Below, piece by piece: positions 50,205-58,935 of a DNA stretch of 64,000 nt. The translations under genes were made by a program, and so were the position numbers. Source of the DNA: an uncultured Bacteroidia bacterium (GTDB taxonomy: Bacteria; Bacteroidota; Bacteroidia; Bacteroidales; UBA932); the NCBI GenBank assembly GCA_902797435.1, contig CADBSV010000031.1, forward strand, positions 1 to 64,000, written 5' to 3'. How positions within the stretch are numbered: the first letter of the stretch is position 1; each line of letters starts with the position of its first letter. The notes beneath the pieces were generated by a model. That model was not told the origin of the DNA, did not search any database, and saw nothing but the letters and a program-made list of their open reading frames with translations.

Positions 50205-51283
50205 AGAAGATAGATCTCTACATAGCAAAACGTTTTCTGGTCACGTTCTTCGTGGCCATCCTGCTCATAATCGGCATCGTCATCATCTTCGACATCTCCG
50301 AAAAGATAGATGACTTCGTACAGAAACAGGTACCGCTCAGGTCCATCATCTTCGACTACTACCTGAACTTCGTGCCCTATTTCATAAACATGTTCAGTTC
50401 CCTGTTCGTGTTCATAACGGTTATCTTTTTCACTTCCCGGATGGCCGCGAACTCGGAGATAATAGCCATACTTTCGGGGGGCATCAGTTACGGACGCATG
50501 ATGGTGCCGTATCTGTTCACCGCCGTGCTCATCACCCTGCTCTCGCTCGGCCTCAACCTGTATGTCATTCCGCAGGCCAACGACAAACGCGTGGAGTTTG
50601 AGACTGCCTATATCCGCCACAGCCATGTAAAGGACAAGAGGCGGGAAATCCATTATCAGATTGCACCGGGACAGTTCGTGTACGTGGACAATTTCAGCAC
50701 CTGGAACAACACCGCATACCGTTTTACGCTCGAAGAGGTGGAGGGCAACCGCATCAAGAGCAAACTCACTGCCGATACGGCTGTATGGGACAGTACTTTC
50801 GGGGGATGGCACCTTCGCAACTGGTTCATCCGGGAGTACAGCGGCGGCCTTGAAGACAGGGTCGTTTCGGGAGAAAAGAAAGACACGGTGATAGCGCTTA
50901 CCATAACAGACTTCTACGAGAACAACCGCACTGTTGAAAAACTGTCCAGCAAACAGATTAACCAGCTGATAGCCAAACAGAAAATGCGCGGCGATGCGAA
51001 CGTTATGTACGCCGAGATAGAGAAGCATACACGCTGGGCGATGCCTTTCTCGTGCATAATCCTCACCATAATGGGCGTGGCCCTTTCCTCGAGGAAGCGG
51101 CGCGGAGGAACAGGCTGGAATCTCGCCATAGGCATAGCACTGGCGTTCTCGTACATACTCTTCCAGCGCTTTTCCCAGATGTTCGTCTATGCTGGCACGC
51201 TTCCCGCGTGGATTGCTCTGTGGCTGCCGAATCTGTTGTATGTGATAATCGCAGCCGTACTATACGACAAGGCAAGAAGATGA
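50201..51283 (+). CDS. lptG: LptF/LptG-family permease (YjgP/YjgQ)
   Basis: A 360-residue inner-membrane subunit of the LPS export ABC transporter. It has the family layout: three N-terminal helices (FLVTFFVAILLIIGIVIIF; FINMFSSLFVFITVIFF), a periplasmic beta-jellyroll (about residues 130-255) and three C-terminal helices (FSCIILTIMGVALSS and after). MAANSEIIAILSGGISYGRMM near 80 contains the coupling segment. In Bacteroidetes one or two such genes occur, so LptG or LptF cannot be told apart here. It starts inside the tgt stop and ends inside the murF start, each by ATGA. Confidence 0.88.
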   Translation: MKKIDLYIAKRFLVTFFVAILLIIGIVIIFDISEKIDDFVQKQVPLRSIIFDYYLNFVPYFINMFSSLFVFITVIFFTSRMAANSEIIAILSGGISYGRMMVPYLFTAVLITLLSLGLNLYVIPQANDKRVEFETAYIRHSHVKDKRREIHYQIAPGQFVYVDNFSTWNNTAYRFTLEEVEGNRIKSKLTADTAVWDSTFGGWHLRNWFIREYSGGLEDRVVSGEKKDTVIALTITDFYENNRTVEKLSSKQINQLIAKQKMRGDANVMYAEIEKHTRWAMPFSCIILTIMGVALSSRKRRGGTGWNLAIGIALAFSYILFQRFSQMFVYAGTLPAWIALWLPNLLYVIIAAVLYDKARR

Positions 51284-52653
51284 TTTCCATCCAAGATTTA
51301 TATTCAGTTTACAGGGACTGCTCCTGCAGGGTCTCGACTGACAGCCGCACCATTACCGGCGGCGAGCTTTTCTTTGCGCTCAAAGGCGAGAATTTCGACG
51401 GCGACCAGTATGCCGCCGCCGCTTTGTCCAAAGGCGCGGCAATGGCCGTAGTGAGTTTCGACTGCAAGTCCGAGGGGGAACGGTACATAAAGGTGAAAGA
51501 TCCTTTCGCCTCCCTTCAGGAGCTTGCCATCCATCACCGGCGTTCGCTGGGAATACCCGTCATCGGCCTGACCGGTACAAACGGAAAGACTACCACGAAG
51601 GAACTCATCGCAGCCGTTCTGCGCGCCCGTTTCGAAGTCTGCGCTACCGAAGGGAACCTTAACAACGACATTGGAGTGCCCCTCAGCCTTCTGAAGATGC
51701 GTCCCGATACCCAGGTGGCCGTCATAGAGATGGGGGCGTCCCATATCGACGACATCGCCAAACTGGTAAAGGTTTCCCAGCCCGATTACGGGCTGATAAC
51801 GAACGTAGGGAAGGCTCACCTGCAGGGATTCGGTTCGTTCGAAGGGGTAAAGAAGGCCAAGGGAGAACTGTACCGCTGGCTGGGCTCGCATGAGGGCAGC
51901 GTAATCTTCCTGAATGAGGACGATGCCGACCTTGTGCAGATGGCGCGTGGCGAGGCCTGTCATGTCTTCGGATACGGGCTCCGTTATCAGGGGGCCTCAG
52001 TCCTTCCCTGCACTTCAGAGGACCCCTTCCTCAGGCTGCGCCTTTCCGACGGAGTCACCGTGGATACGAAACTTGTCGGCTCCTATAATGCTTCGAACGT
52101 CCTGGCCGCCCTTGCGGTAGGGGAGTATCTCGGCGTATCCAGGGCAAGTGCAGTCGCAGCCATCGAGGCATATACCCCGTCGAACAGGAGGTCCCAGCTC
52201 GAGCGCTCCGGCAGCAATACCCTAATATTGGATGCCTACAATGCCAATCCCTCCTCGATGGGAGTGGCGCTTGACAATCTGGCCGCGATGGAAGGGAACT
52301 CTAAACTGGCCCTTCTCGGAGACATGCGCGAACTTGGGGACGATTCTCTCCGGGAGCATGTGGGAATCGTGGAGCGTCTGATAGGAAGCGGCATCAGGTT
52401 CTGCCTTGTGGGCGAGGAGTTCCGAAAGGCGCTGCTGTGCTGCAGTGTATCGGGACTGACATTCGCATCAAATCCCGAAGGGGAACTGATTCCCGTAAAC
52501 TCCGCCCTTCCTCAGGAGGGTGAGTTCCAGGGGTGGTATGCTACATCAAACGACTTGGCGCTCGCGTTGGGCGCCAGGCCTGTGAAGAACAGTATCATAC
52601 TCGTGAAGGGATCCCGCGGGATCCGTATGGAGAATGTGCTGACAGCGCTTTAG
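51280..52653 (+). CDS. murF: UDP-N-acetylmuramoyl-tripeptide--D-Ala-D-Ala ligase
   Basis: A 457-residue cytoplasmic Mur ligase adding D-Ala-D-Ala to the peptidoglycan precursor. The start MISIQDLY overlaps the permease stop by ATGA; an upstream extension of 76 codons lies in the wrong frame of lptG. Motifs are STDSRTITGGELFFAL near 19, the ATP loop GTNGKTTTKE near 98, EGNLNNDIGVPLSLL near 126 and LDAYNANPSSM near 320. It ends four bases into the convergent adk gene. Grouping with tgt and lptG links tRNA modification and envelope synthesis in one transcript. Confidence 0.96.
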   Translation: MISIQDLYSVYRDCSCRVSTDSRTITGGELFFALKGENFDGDQYAAAALSKGAAMAVVSFDCKSEGERYIKVKDPFASLQELAIHHRRSLGIPVIGLTGTNGKTTTKELIAAVLRARFEVCATEGNLNNDIGVPLSLLKMRPDTQVAVIEMGASHIDDIAKLVKVSQPDYGLITNVGKAHLQGFGSFEGVKKAKGELYRWLGSHEGSVIFLNEDDADLVQMARGEACHVFGYGLRYQGASVLPCTSEDPFLRLRLSDGVTVDTKLVGSYNASNVLAALAVGEYLGVSRASAVAAIEAYTPSNRRSQLERSGSNTLILDAYNANPSSMGVALDNLAAMEGNSKLALLGDMRELGDDSLREHVGIVERLIGSGIRFCLVGEEFRKALLCCSVSGLTFASNPEGELIPVNSALPQEGEFQGWYATSNDLALALGARPVKNSIILVKGSRGIRMENVLTAL

Positions 52654-53222
52654 AGCGTGTCCATCAGCGTGCGGATTCTTGCGGCTACCTCTTCTATGGT
52701 TCCTATGGAATCCACTTCGTGATAGACTCCCTTCTCCTTGTAGAAATCTATAAGCGGCTCTGTCTGACGGTGGTAGGTTTGGATACGGTTTTCAACCACC
52801 GCATCGCTTGCGTCGTCCAGGCGGTTCTCGAGGAGGGCCCTGTGGGCTATGCGCTCCTTAACTACAGAATCGGGAATCATGAGCGATATGACGGCGTTTA
52901 CGCCTTCGTCGCGTGCTTCCAGCATTTCGTCGAGTTCGATTGCCTGGGTGAGCGTACGGGGGAAACCGTCAAGCAGGAATCCATCCACGTCGCGGTATTT
53001 CCCGAAAGCCTGGGCTATCATGCCCTCCACGACTTCGTCCGGGACGAGTTTGCCGTCTTCGATGAGCGCCTTGGCCTGCAGGCCGAGCGGCGTGCCTTCC
53101 GATATTTCGGCCCGGAGGAGTTCTCCGGTCGAGATATGCTTCAGATTGTAGTGCTCCGCAATAGGAGCGGCCTGGGTGCCTTTTCCTGCTCCCGGAGGCC
53201 CGAAAATGATGAAGTATTTCAT
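52650..53222 (-). CDS. adk: Adenylate kinase
   Basis: A 190-residue nucleotide kinase converting AMP and ATP to two ADP. The P-loop is GPPGAGKGTQ near residue 7, the AMP-binding motif DGFPRTLTQA near 83, and a short LID (RLDDASDAVVENRI near 130) shows the non-zinc short form. Its ATG overlaps the hpt stop by four bases, so adk and hpt form a purine-salvage operon. Confidence 0.96.
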   Translation of the reverse strand: MKYFIIFGPPGAGKGTQAAPIAEHYNLKHISTGELLRAEISEGTPLGLQAKALIEDGKLVPDEVVEGMIAQAFGKYRDVDGFLLDGFPRTLTQAIELDEMLEARDEGVNAVISLMIPDSVVKERIAHRALLENRLDDASDAVVENRIQTYHRQTEPLIDFYKEKGVYHEVDSIGTIEEVAARIRTLMDTL

Positions 53223-53761
53223 TTGTCAAGAACGTATATGTCGGGAATGTTGCGCCCGAGTTCGTCGTAATCGAGTCCATACCCTACTATAAAGTCATTG
53301 GGAATCTCCATTCCTACATAATCGAGATGCGTTTTCCCTTTGAACACTTCGGGTTTGAGAAGCATGGTGCAGATTTTTACGTCTTTTGCACCTTTGGCGA
53401 GCAGCATTTCCCTGAGGGCTACGATGGTGTTTCCGGTGTCCACGATGTCTTCGCAGACGATAACCTCCCTGCCGGTAACGTCTCCGGTAAGTCCCATTAC
53501 CTCGAGAACGTTGCCTGTGGACTGCGTTCCCTGATAGGAAGAAAGCTTCATGGAGATGAGCTCAAGGGGGATTGTAAGCCTCTTCATGAGGCCTGCGGTG
53601 AACATGATTGCGCCGTTGAGGACACAAAGGAGCATGGGCACTTCTTTGGAATCCTTGTAGTCATTGTTGATTCTTTCTGCGACAGAGTCGATGATGCTCT
53701 CTATCTTGGAATTGGAAATGAACGGCTTGAAGCTTTTGCCGTGAAGGATAATGTTGCTCAT
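53219..53761 (-). CDS. hpt: Hypoxanthine phosphoribosyltransferase
   Basis: A 180-residue type I phosphoribosyltransferase that makes IMP and GMP from hypoxanthine or guanine and PRPP. The PRPP loop is VIVCEDIVDTGNT near 100, the flexible-loop segment MKLSSYQGTQSTGN is near 71, and the purine-binding FIVGYGLDYDELGRNIPDI is near 155. It precedes adk with a four-base overlap. I found no clear promoter box in the 108-base gap before it. Confidence 0.95.
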   Translation of the reverse strand: MSNIILHGKSFKPFISNSKIESIIDSVAERINNDYKDSKEVPMLLCVLNGAIMFTAGLMKRLTIPLELISMKLSSYQGTQSTGNVLEVMGLTGDVTGREVIVCEDIVDTGNTIVALREMLLAKGAKDVKICTMLLKPEVFKGKTHLDYVGMEIPNDFIVGYGLDYDELGRNIPDIYVLDK

Positions 53762-53869
53762 TGGGTCGAAAAAATTATATTCCGAAAGTTAAGAAAAAAA
53801 TGCATACGATAACATAAAAATCTTTCTTTCGATGTACTCTTTGCCGTTTTTTCGGTCTAACTTGAGGCT

Positions 53870-55549
53870 ATGAACTCACTCTTGACAGACATCATGGCTT
53901 CTATCCTGCTGATACTTGGGGCCGGTTCGGCGGAAGAAGTTCCCGAAGGTGAAATCGAAAGGTTCGAACAGTTGTCCCGCTGCCCGATAGAGATAAATAC
54001 GGCTTCCCGCAGCCGTCTGCTTTCGAGCGGGCTTTTCTCGGAATACCAGGTTGCCGCCCTTGAGGACTACAGGGAGCGGACAGGCGACATACTTAGCCTC
54101 TCCGAGCTTTCCCTTGTGGACGGGATTGGGCCGGACCTTGCAAATGCTCTCGCGCCTTTCGTTTCCTTTGCGAGTTCTCTTGCTCCCGGACAGAGACGCA
54201 GTAGAAGAATAAAGCAGTCGCTCATGCTCAGGGCGTCTGTCAGGGACAAAGGGTCCGGAGAATGGGCGGAAGGCTGCAAATACCAGCTGGCGGCAGGTTC
54301 GTCGGCCGAACTGTACTGGTCTTTCCGGAACGGGTATTCAGCCTCTTCCGCTTTGCCGGGGACGCTCAGTCTTGCTCTTTATTCCCGAAGGGGGAGCCGC
54401 GTCATAGCCGGAGATTTTGCTGCCCGTTTCGGGCAGGGACTGTTGCTGTGGAGCGGAATGTCGCTGAGCGGATTCGCTTCTGCGGAGTCTTTCCGCCGCA
54501 ATGCTTCCGGGTTTGCGCCGACCGGCTCGTTCAGCCCTGTTTTCAGGGGCGTTGCCGCCGACTTTCCCATGGGAAGATGGAGCCTTGGCGGGGCTCTGTT
54601 CATGGAGCAGTCAGGGAAAGAAAGTCCGGTGGCAGCGGCTCCGCTTTTCTATGCATTAAGAATGGGCAGGAAGGGGAGTTTCAGTCTGCAGGCGATAAAG
54701 GACGGTGCCTCTTTGAGCGGGGTCCTCGGCCTTGGGCACTGGACGCTGTTCGGGGAAACGGCGCTTAGTTCGGTAATCTGCGAACGGGAGGGCGCGCTTG
54801 TCCGCAAAACCCGTCTGGCGGCTCTCTGCGGTACAACCTGGGCCCCTTCCTATCAGATGCGTTTTGCCGCATTGGCAAGATACTATCCGGAAGATTATCA
54901 CGCCCCTTATGCAGGGGCAGCGAGAAGCGCTTCCAGGGTGTCTGATGAAGCTGGCCTTTCTCTCGGAGCCCGCTGGCACTGGGCAGAGATGACTCTGGAC
55001 TGCTCGGCCCATCCGGAAAAGAAGGCGGCGCATCTAAAGGGGATACTGTCCCTTTCTCCCGGGTTTGAGTTTCCCAAGACGCAGGTGGCGACGAAGCTGC
55101 GCCTTACGGAGCGCTTCAGGCCGCAGGACAGGCTCCCGTGGCGCCATGAGCTGAGGGCGGATGTGAGGGCCTCGGTGAAACCTACCTGCTCGGACGAAAT
55201 CACGGCGGCGGCAAGGGTGAACGTCGTCCTCTGCCGGGATTTCGGCGCGCTGGCATACGCAGAAGCCGGCCATGCCTCTGAAGGCCGGATCAAACTGTCG
55301 GAGCATCTGCGTTTTACGGTATTCAGGGCAGATTTCTGGGACGACCGCCTCTATTGCTACGAACGGGACCTTCCCGGCGTTTTTTCCGTTCCGGCTTATT
55401 ACAAAAGGGGCTGGGCCGTATCCGCGGTTGCGGGATTGAGGTGCCGTCAGCGGCATTCGTTTTTCATAAAAGGCTCTTTTCTTCGTTATTCTGCCGCCGT
55501 GAAACCGTCAGTCGCTGAAATAAAGCTGCAATATCAGTTTAAATTATAG
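53870..55549 (+). CDS. Helix-hairpin-helix protein with putative outer-membrane part
   Basis: A 559-residue protein. A hydrophobic start MNSLLTDIMASILLILGAG suggests export. Residues about 35-105 hold two helix-hairpin-helix motifs (CPIEINTASRSRLLSSGLFS; LSLVDGIGPDLANALAPFV) like ComEA. The rest is rich in alternating aromatic and Gly strands (FSLQAIKDGASLSGVLGLGH, FLRYSAAVKPSVAEIKLQYQ) and ends FKL, so it may be a beta-barrel. Such proteins occur in Bacteroidetes with unknown role; DNA binding and uptake at the surface is a guess. It is monocistronic. Confidence 0.75.
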   Translation: MNSLLTDIMASILLILGAGSAEEVPEGEIERFEQLSRCPIEINTASRSRLLSSGLFSEYQVAALEDYRERTGDILSLSELSLVDGIGPDLANALAPFVSFASSLAPGQRRSRRIKQSLMLRASVRDKGSGEWAEGCKYQLAAGSSAELYWSFRNGYSASSALPGTLSLALYSRRGSRVIAGDFAARFGQGLLLWSGMSLSGFASAESFRRNASGFAPTGSFSPVFRGVAADFPMGRWSLGGALFMEQSGKESPVAAAPLFYALRMGRKGSFSLQAIKDGASLSGVLGLGHWTLFGETALSSVICEREGALVRKTRLAALCGTTWAPSYQMRFAALARYYPEDYHAPYAGAARSASRVSDEAGLSLGARWHWAEMTLDCSAHPEKKAAHLKGILSLSPGFEFPKTQVATKLRLTERFRPQDRLPWRHELRADVRASVKPTCSDEITAAARVNVVLCRDFGALAYAEAGHASEGRIKLSEHLRFTVFRADFWDDRLYCYERDLPGVFSVPAYYKRGWAVSAVAGLRCRQRHSFFIKGSFLRYSAAVKPSVAEIKLQYQFKL

Positions 55550-55581
55550 GCTCCCAAGAGTGTCTCTTGCCGAAAAAACCT

Positions 55582-55589
55582 TATATTTG
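55582..55589 (+). promoter_or_regulatory. -7 box of the glpABC operon
   Basis: TATATTTG ends 16 bases before the glpA ATG. An upstream TTG lies in the CTCTTGCC stretch, 12-14 bases before, shorter than usual. Confidence 0.5.
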
Positions 55590-55605
55590 CATAATTTGCA
55601 ACCAT

Positions 55606-57195
55606 ATGATTAAAGAATACGATGTAATAATCGTCGGCGGGGGGATAACCGGGGCCTGTACGGCCAGGGACTGTGCCCTGAGGGGGCTTAAAACCCTGTT
55701 GATAGAAAGGGAAGATCTTTGCGACGGAGCATCCGGAAGGAATCACGGTCTTCTGCATAGCGGAGCACGATATGCGGTAAACGACCCGGAAGGGGCGCGT
55801 GAGTGCATACGCGAGAATCTGATACTCAAAAAGATAGCCTCAAACTGCGTGGAAGCGACAGGCGGTCTGTTCATCAGCCTTCCTGAGGACGGGCTGGACT
55901 GGCAGGCGAAGTTTGTGACGAAATGCCGTGAGGCTGGGATTGACGCCCGCATCCTCGACCCGGAAAAAGTAAAACGGGAGGTGCCCGCAGTCAATCAGTC
56001 CATAATAGGTGCGGTCAGCGTTCCGGATGCCAGTGTGGATCCGTTCCGCCTTACCGACGCCAACGCCCTGGACGCCGTCAGGCATGGAGCCGACATTCTC
56101 AAGTTCTGCTCCGTGGAAGACTTTGTCCGCGAATCCGGAAGGGTGGTCGGTGTCAGGGTTCGCAATGCCGGAGGTACTCAGGAAATCCGCGGCCGCGAAG
56201 TGGTCCTTGCCGCAGGAATCTGGGCAGCCCGCCTTGCGGAAAAGGCAGGAGTCCATATCTCCATGCTGCCGAGCAAGGGCTCGCTTCTTGTCTTTGGACA
56301 TCGCGTGGCGGATATTGTCATAAACCGCTGCCGCAAGCCTTCCAATGCCGATATCATAGTTCCTGACGATGCCGTCAGCGTGCTTGGCACCACCTCCGAC
56401 AAGGTTCCTTTCGAAGATTGTGACGATATGCGCGTAACCGCCGCAGAAGTGGAAGTCCTGCTTAAGGAGGGCGTCCAGCTTGTGCCGTCCCTTGCACATA
56501 CGAGGATAATCAGGGCTTATGCAGGCGTCAGGCCGCTGGTGTCGGAAGGGGGAGACGGCCGCAGTGCAAGCCGCGGTATCGTCCTGCTCGACCACGAGAC
56601 GCGCGACGGAGTTCCGGGACTCATAACCATCACCGGCGGAAAGCTTACGACAGCCCGCCTCATGGCGGAGATGACTGCCGACCTCGTATGCAGCAAACTG
56701 GGTGTGAATGCAAAATGCCGCACCGCGCAGCTGCCGCTCACCGGATCGGAGACTGCAGAGCGGAAGGTGTCGAAGGTGATCGATCACAAGCTCGGAAATA
56801 AAGCGCAGGAAGGTACTCTGGCTGCGGTCGGAAGGCATGGCAGCGAGAGCTTGAAGATGGATTTCAAGGGCCCCGGAGCCGAACTCGTCTGCGAATGCGA
56901 GCAGGTCACCAGGGCGGAAATCGCATATAGCATAAAGGAATTCGGGGTCCGCAACCTGCAGGACCTTCGCCGTCATACGAGGATAGGAATGGGAACCTGC
57001 CAGGGCAGCCATTGCGTACGCCGTGCGGCCGAAATACTGGCAGAGGAACTCGGTTGCCCCGACAGGGCTGGAGAATTCCTCAATGATTATCTGCAGGAAC
57101 GCTGGAAGGGGATGACTCCAGTCCTCTGGGGAGAAACCCTTCGTGAGGCGGAGTTCATGCGCAACCGTTATGGGAGGAAAGACTATGAGATTTGA
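55606..57195 (+). CDS. glpA: Anaerobic glycerol-3-phosphate dehydrogenase subunit A
   Basis: A 529-residue FAD-dependent dehydrogenase subunit oxidising glycerol-3-phosphate to dihydroxyacetone phosphate and passing electrons to quinone via GlpBC. The FAD-binding start is DVIIVGGGITGACTARDCAL; the DAO-type motif GRNHGLLHSGARYAV is near 47. The C-terminal BFD-like domain has Cys-x-Cys near 428 and CQGSHC near 465 for a [2Fe-2S] cluster. I use the ATG at 55606, as the earlier 13 codons precede the promoter leader. The next gene, glpB, overlaps it by 11 bases. Confidence 0.96.
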   Translation: MIKEYDVIIVGGGITGACTARDCALRGLKTLLIEREDLCDGASGRNHGLLHSGARYAVNDPEGARECIRENLILKKIASNCVEATGGLFISLPEDGLDWQAKFVTKCREAGIDARILDPEKVKREVPAVNQSIIGAVSVPDASVDPFRLTDANALDAVRHGADILKFCSVEDFVRESGRVVGVRVRNAGGTQEIRGREVVLAAGIWAARLAEKAGVHISMLPSKGSLLVFGHRVADIVINRCRKPSNADIIVPDDAVSVLGTTSDKVPFEDCDDMRVTAAEVEVLLKEGVQLVPSLAHTRIIRAYAGVRPLVSEGGDGRSASRGIVLLDHETRDGVPGLITITGGKLTTARLMAEMTADLVCSKLGVNAKCRTAQLPLTGSETAERKVSKVIDHKLGNKAQEGTLAAVGRHGSESLKMDFKGPGAELVCECEQVTRAEIAYSIKEFGVRNLQDLRRHTRIGMGTCQGSHCVRRAAEILAEELGCPDRAGEFLNDYLQERWKGMTPVLWGETLREAEFMRNRYGRKDYEI

Positions 57196-57727
57196 TACAG
57201 TCGTTATCGGCGGCGGACGTGCCGGCCAGGAGGCTGCCCTCACAAGGGCCCGCTTAGGCAAGAAGGTTTGCCTGGTATCCGCCGGTCTTACCCTTCATGT
57301 CCTCGAACCCGGGGCCGAAGGGCATCCTTACGGACTCCTGAAGAATCTTGCAGACGAGGGCGTTACCGTTCTGCGCGGCGATGTCGTGACTGGTGGAAAC
57401 TGGGACGGAATGCTTCTGAGGGAAGTATTCACGGCCAACGGGGTGGATCTTCAGGCCGACGAATTCGTGCTTGCCACAGGGCGCTTCTTCAGTCGCGGAC
57501 TGGTTGCCGACATGAACGGAATCCGCGAGTCCATTTTCGGGGCAGACGTGGATTGCCCCGAAGACCGTTCCCTGTGGTTCGATTCCGACTTCTTTGCTCC
57601 CCAGCCTTTCGAGAGCTTTGGAGTGAAGACGGATGGGAACAAACGCATCAGCATAGGAGGAAACTTCGCCCTGAACGTTTATGCTGCGGGTAAAATACTT
57701 GGAGGAAAGTACAATGCAGGAAAATAG
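57185..57727 (+). CDS. glpB: Compact GlpB-like FAD subunit of anaerobic G3P dehydrogenase
   Basis: A 180-residue protein between glpA and glpC in overlapping frames. It starts MRFDTVVIGGGRAGQEAAL, as GlpB does, and its end (FVLATGRFFSRGLVADMNGI, RESIFGADV, DFFAPQPFESFGVKTD, then ALNVYAAGKILGG) aligns with the C-terminal half of E. coli GlpB. E. coli GlpB has 419 residues; the middle part of about 200 is absent, and the final Gly-rich QGCGGG segment is missing. No frameshift is seen. It may still hold FAD, or be a shortened assembly or electron-transfer subunit. Confidence 0.85.
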   Translation: MRFDTVVIGGGRAGQEAALTRARLGKKVCLVSAGLTLHVLEPGAEGHPYGLLKNLADEGVTVLRGDVVTGGNWDGMLLREVFTANGVDLQADEFVLATGRFFSRGLVADMNGIRESIFGADVDCPEDRSLWFDSDFFAPQPFESFGVKTDGNKRISIGGNFALNVYAAGKILGGKYNAGK

Positions 57728-58931
57728 CCTTTCCGTTTTCAATTTCGAGGCATGTCAGAAATGCTCGATTTGCAATACCGTCTGTCCCATGATGGCGGCC
57801 AATCCTTCTTATCCCGGTCCGAAGAAGGCCGGTCCTGACCAGGAGCGCTACCGCCTCAAAGACCCGGCATTCTATGATTATGCACTAAAATACTGCCTCA
57901 GCTGCAAACGCTGCGAAGTAGCCTGCCCGTCGGGTGTTCAGGTGGCGGATATCATACAGAAGGCGCGCCTGGAGCATGCTCCCTCTTCGAAGCATCCCAT
58001 GCGCGACGCCATGCTTGCGCATACCGATTTCATGGGAACCCTGGCATCACCCTTTGCCGGCCTGGTGAATGAAGTTCTGCCGCTTAGGCCGGTCAAGGCC
58101 GTTCTGGACGGCGCTTTCGGAATTGATGCCCGCAGGACATTCCCTAAATACAGCTCCGAAAAATTCACCACCTGGTTCCATCGCAAGACGGAAAAAGAAC
58201 AGGCCCGTTTCGATCGCTTCGTCACTTATTTCCACGGCTGTTATGTGAATTACAACTATCCCCAGCTGGCAAAAGACTTCGTGAAGGTGATGAATGCAGC
58301 AGGCTACGGGGTGCATCTGCTCGAAAAGGAACGTTGCTGCGGGGTGGCCCTTGTAGCCAATAATTTTGGCCGTCAGGCGGTCAGGCAGGCCAAGGTCAAC
58401 ATCGCGTCCATGGAAAAGGCCGTGGCGGGAGGCGAAGAGGTTCTTACGACGTCGAGCAGTTGTACGTATATGATGCGCAACGATTATTCAGAAGTTCTCA
58501 ATCTGCCCACAGACGGTTATCGTGACAGCCTCTCCCTCGCCTGTAAATGGCTTTACGGAAAAATCCAGTCCGGTGACGTGAAGCTCAGGTTCAGGAAGGA
58601 TTTCAGGATGAAGCTCTCCTACCATACGGCTTGCCATATGCAAAGGCTCGGATGGCAGACTTATACGATAGAGCTTCTGAAACTCGTTCCCGGGGTCGAG
58701 CTCACTGTGCTTGATCAGAACTGCTGCGGAATAGCTGGCACTTTCGGCTTCAAAAAGGAGAATTATCCTTATTCGCAGAAAGTGGGCTCGGTGCTTTTCG
58801 AAGATATCCGCCGCTCCAACCCGCAGGCAGTCGTGACCGAATGCGAGACCTGCAAATGGCAGATAGAAATGAGCACCGGAATTCCAGTGCTCAATCCTAT
58901 AAGCGTAATTGCTGCAGCCCTGGAGGACTAG
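57714..58931 (+). CDS. glpC: Anaerobic G3P dehydrogenase iron-sulfur subunit C
   Basis: A 405-residue membrane-associated iron-sulfur protein. Two 4Fe-4S motifs are CQKCSICNTVC near 14 and CLSCKRCEVAC near 62. Two cysteine-rich (CCG) domains follow, with GCYVNYN...ERCCGVALVANN near 178-222 and HTACHMQRLG...DQNCCGIAGTFG near 304-345, as in HdrD. It would pass electrons from GlpAB to menaquinone. The ATG overlaps glpB by 14 bases, and GGAGG lies 13 bases before it, one of the few Shine-Dalgarno-like sites here. Confidence 0.95.
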   Translation: MQENSLSVFNFEACQKCSICNTVCPMMAANPSYPGPKKAGPDQERYRLKDPAFYDYALKYCLSCKRCEVACPSGVQVADIIQKARLEHAPSSKHPMRDAMLAHTDFMGTLASPFAGLVNEVLPLRPVKAVLDGAFGIDARRTFPKYSSEKFTTWFHRKTEKEQARFDRFVTYFHGCYVNYNYPQLAKDFVKVMNAAGYGVHLLEKERCCGVALVANNFGRQAVRQAKVNIASMEKAVAGGEEVLTTSSSCTYMMRNDYSEVLNLPTDGYRDSLSLACKWLYGKIQSGDVKLRFRKDFRMKLSYHTACHMQRLGWQTYTIELLKLVPGVELTVLDQNCCGIAGTFGFKKENYPYSQKVGSVLFEDIRRSNPQAVVTECETCKWQIEMSTGIPVLNPISVIAAALED

Positions 58932-58935
58932 AATA

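Noticed and set aside
55840..57261. 473-codon minus-strand ORF opposite glpA
   Set aside because: GlpA motifs are intact on the plus strand; this ORF shows none.
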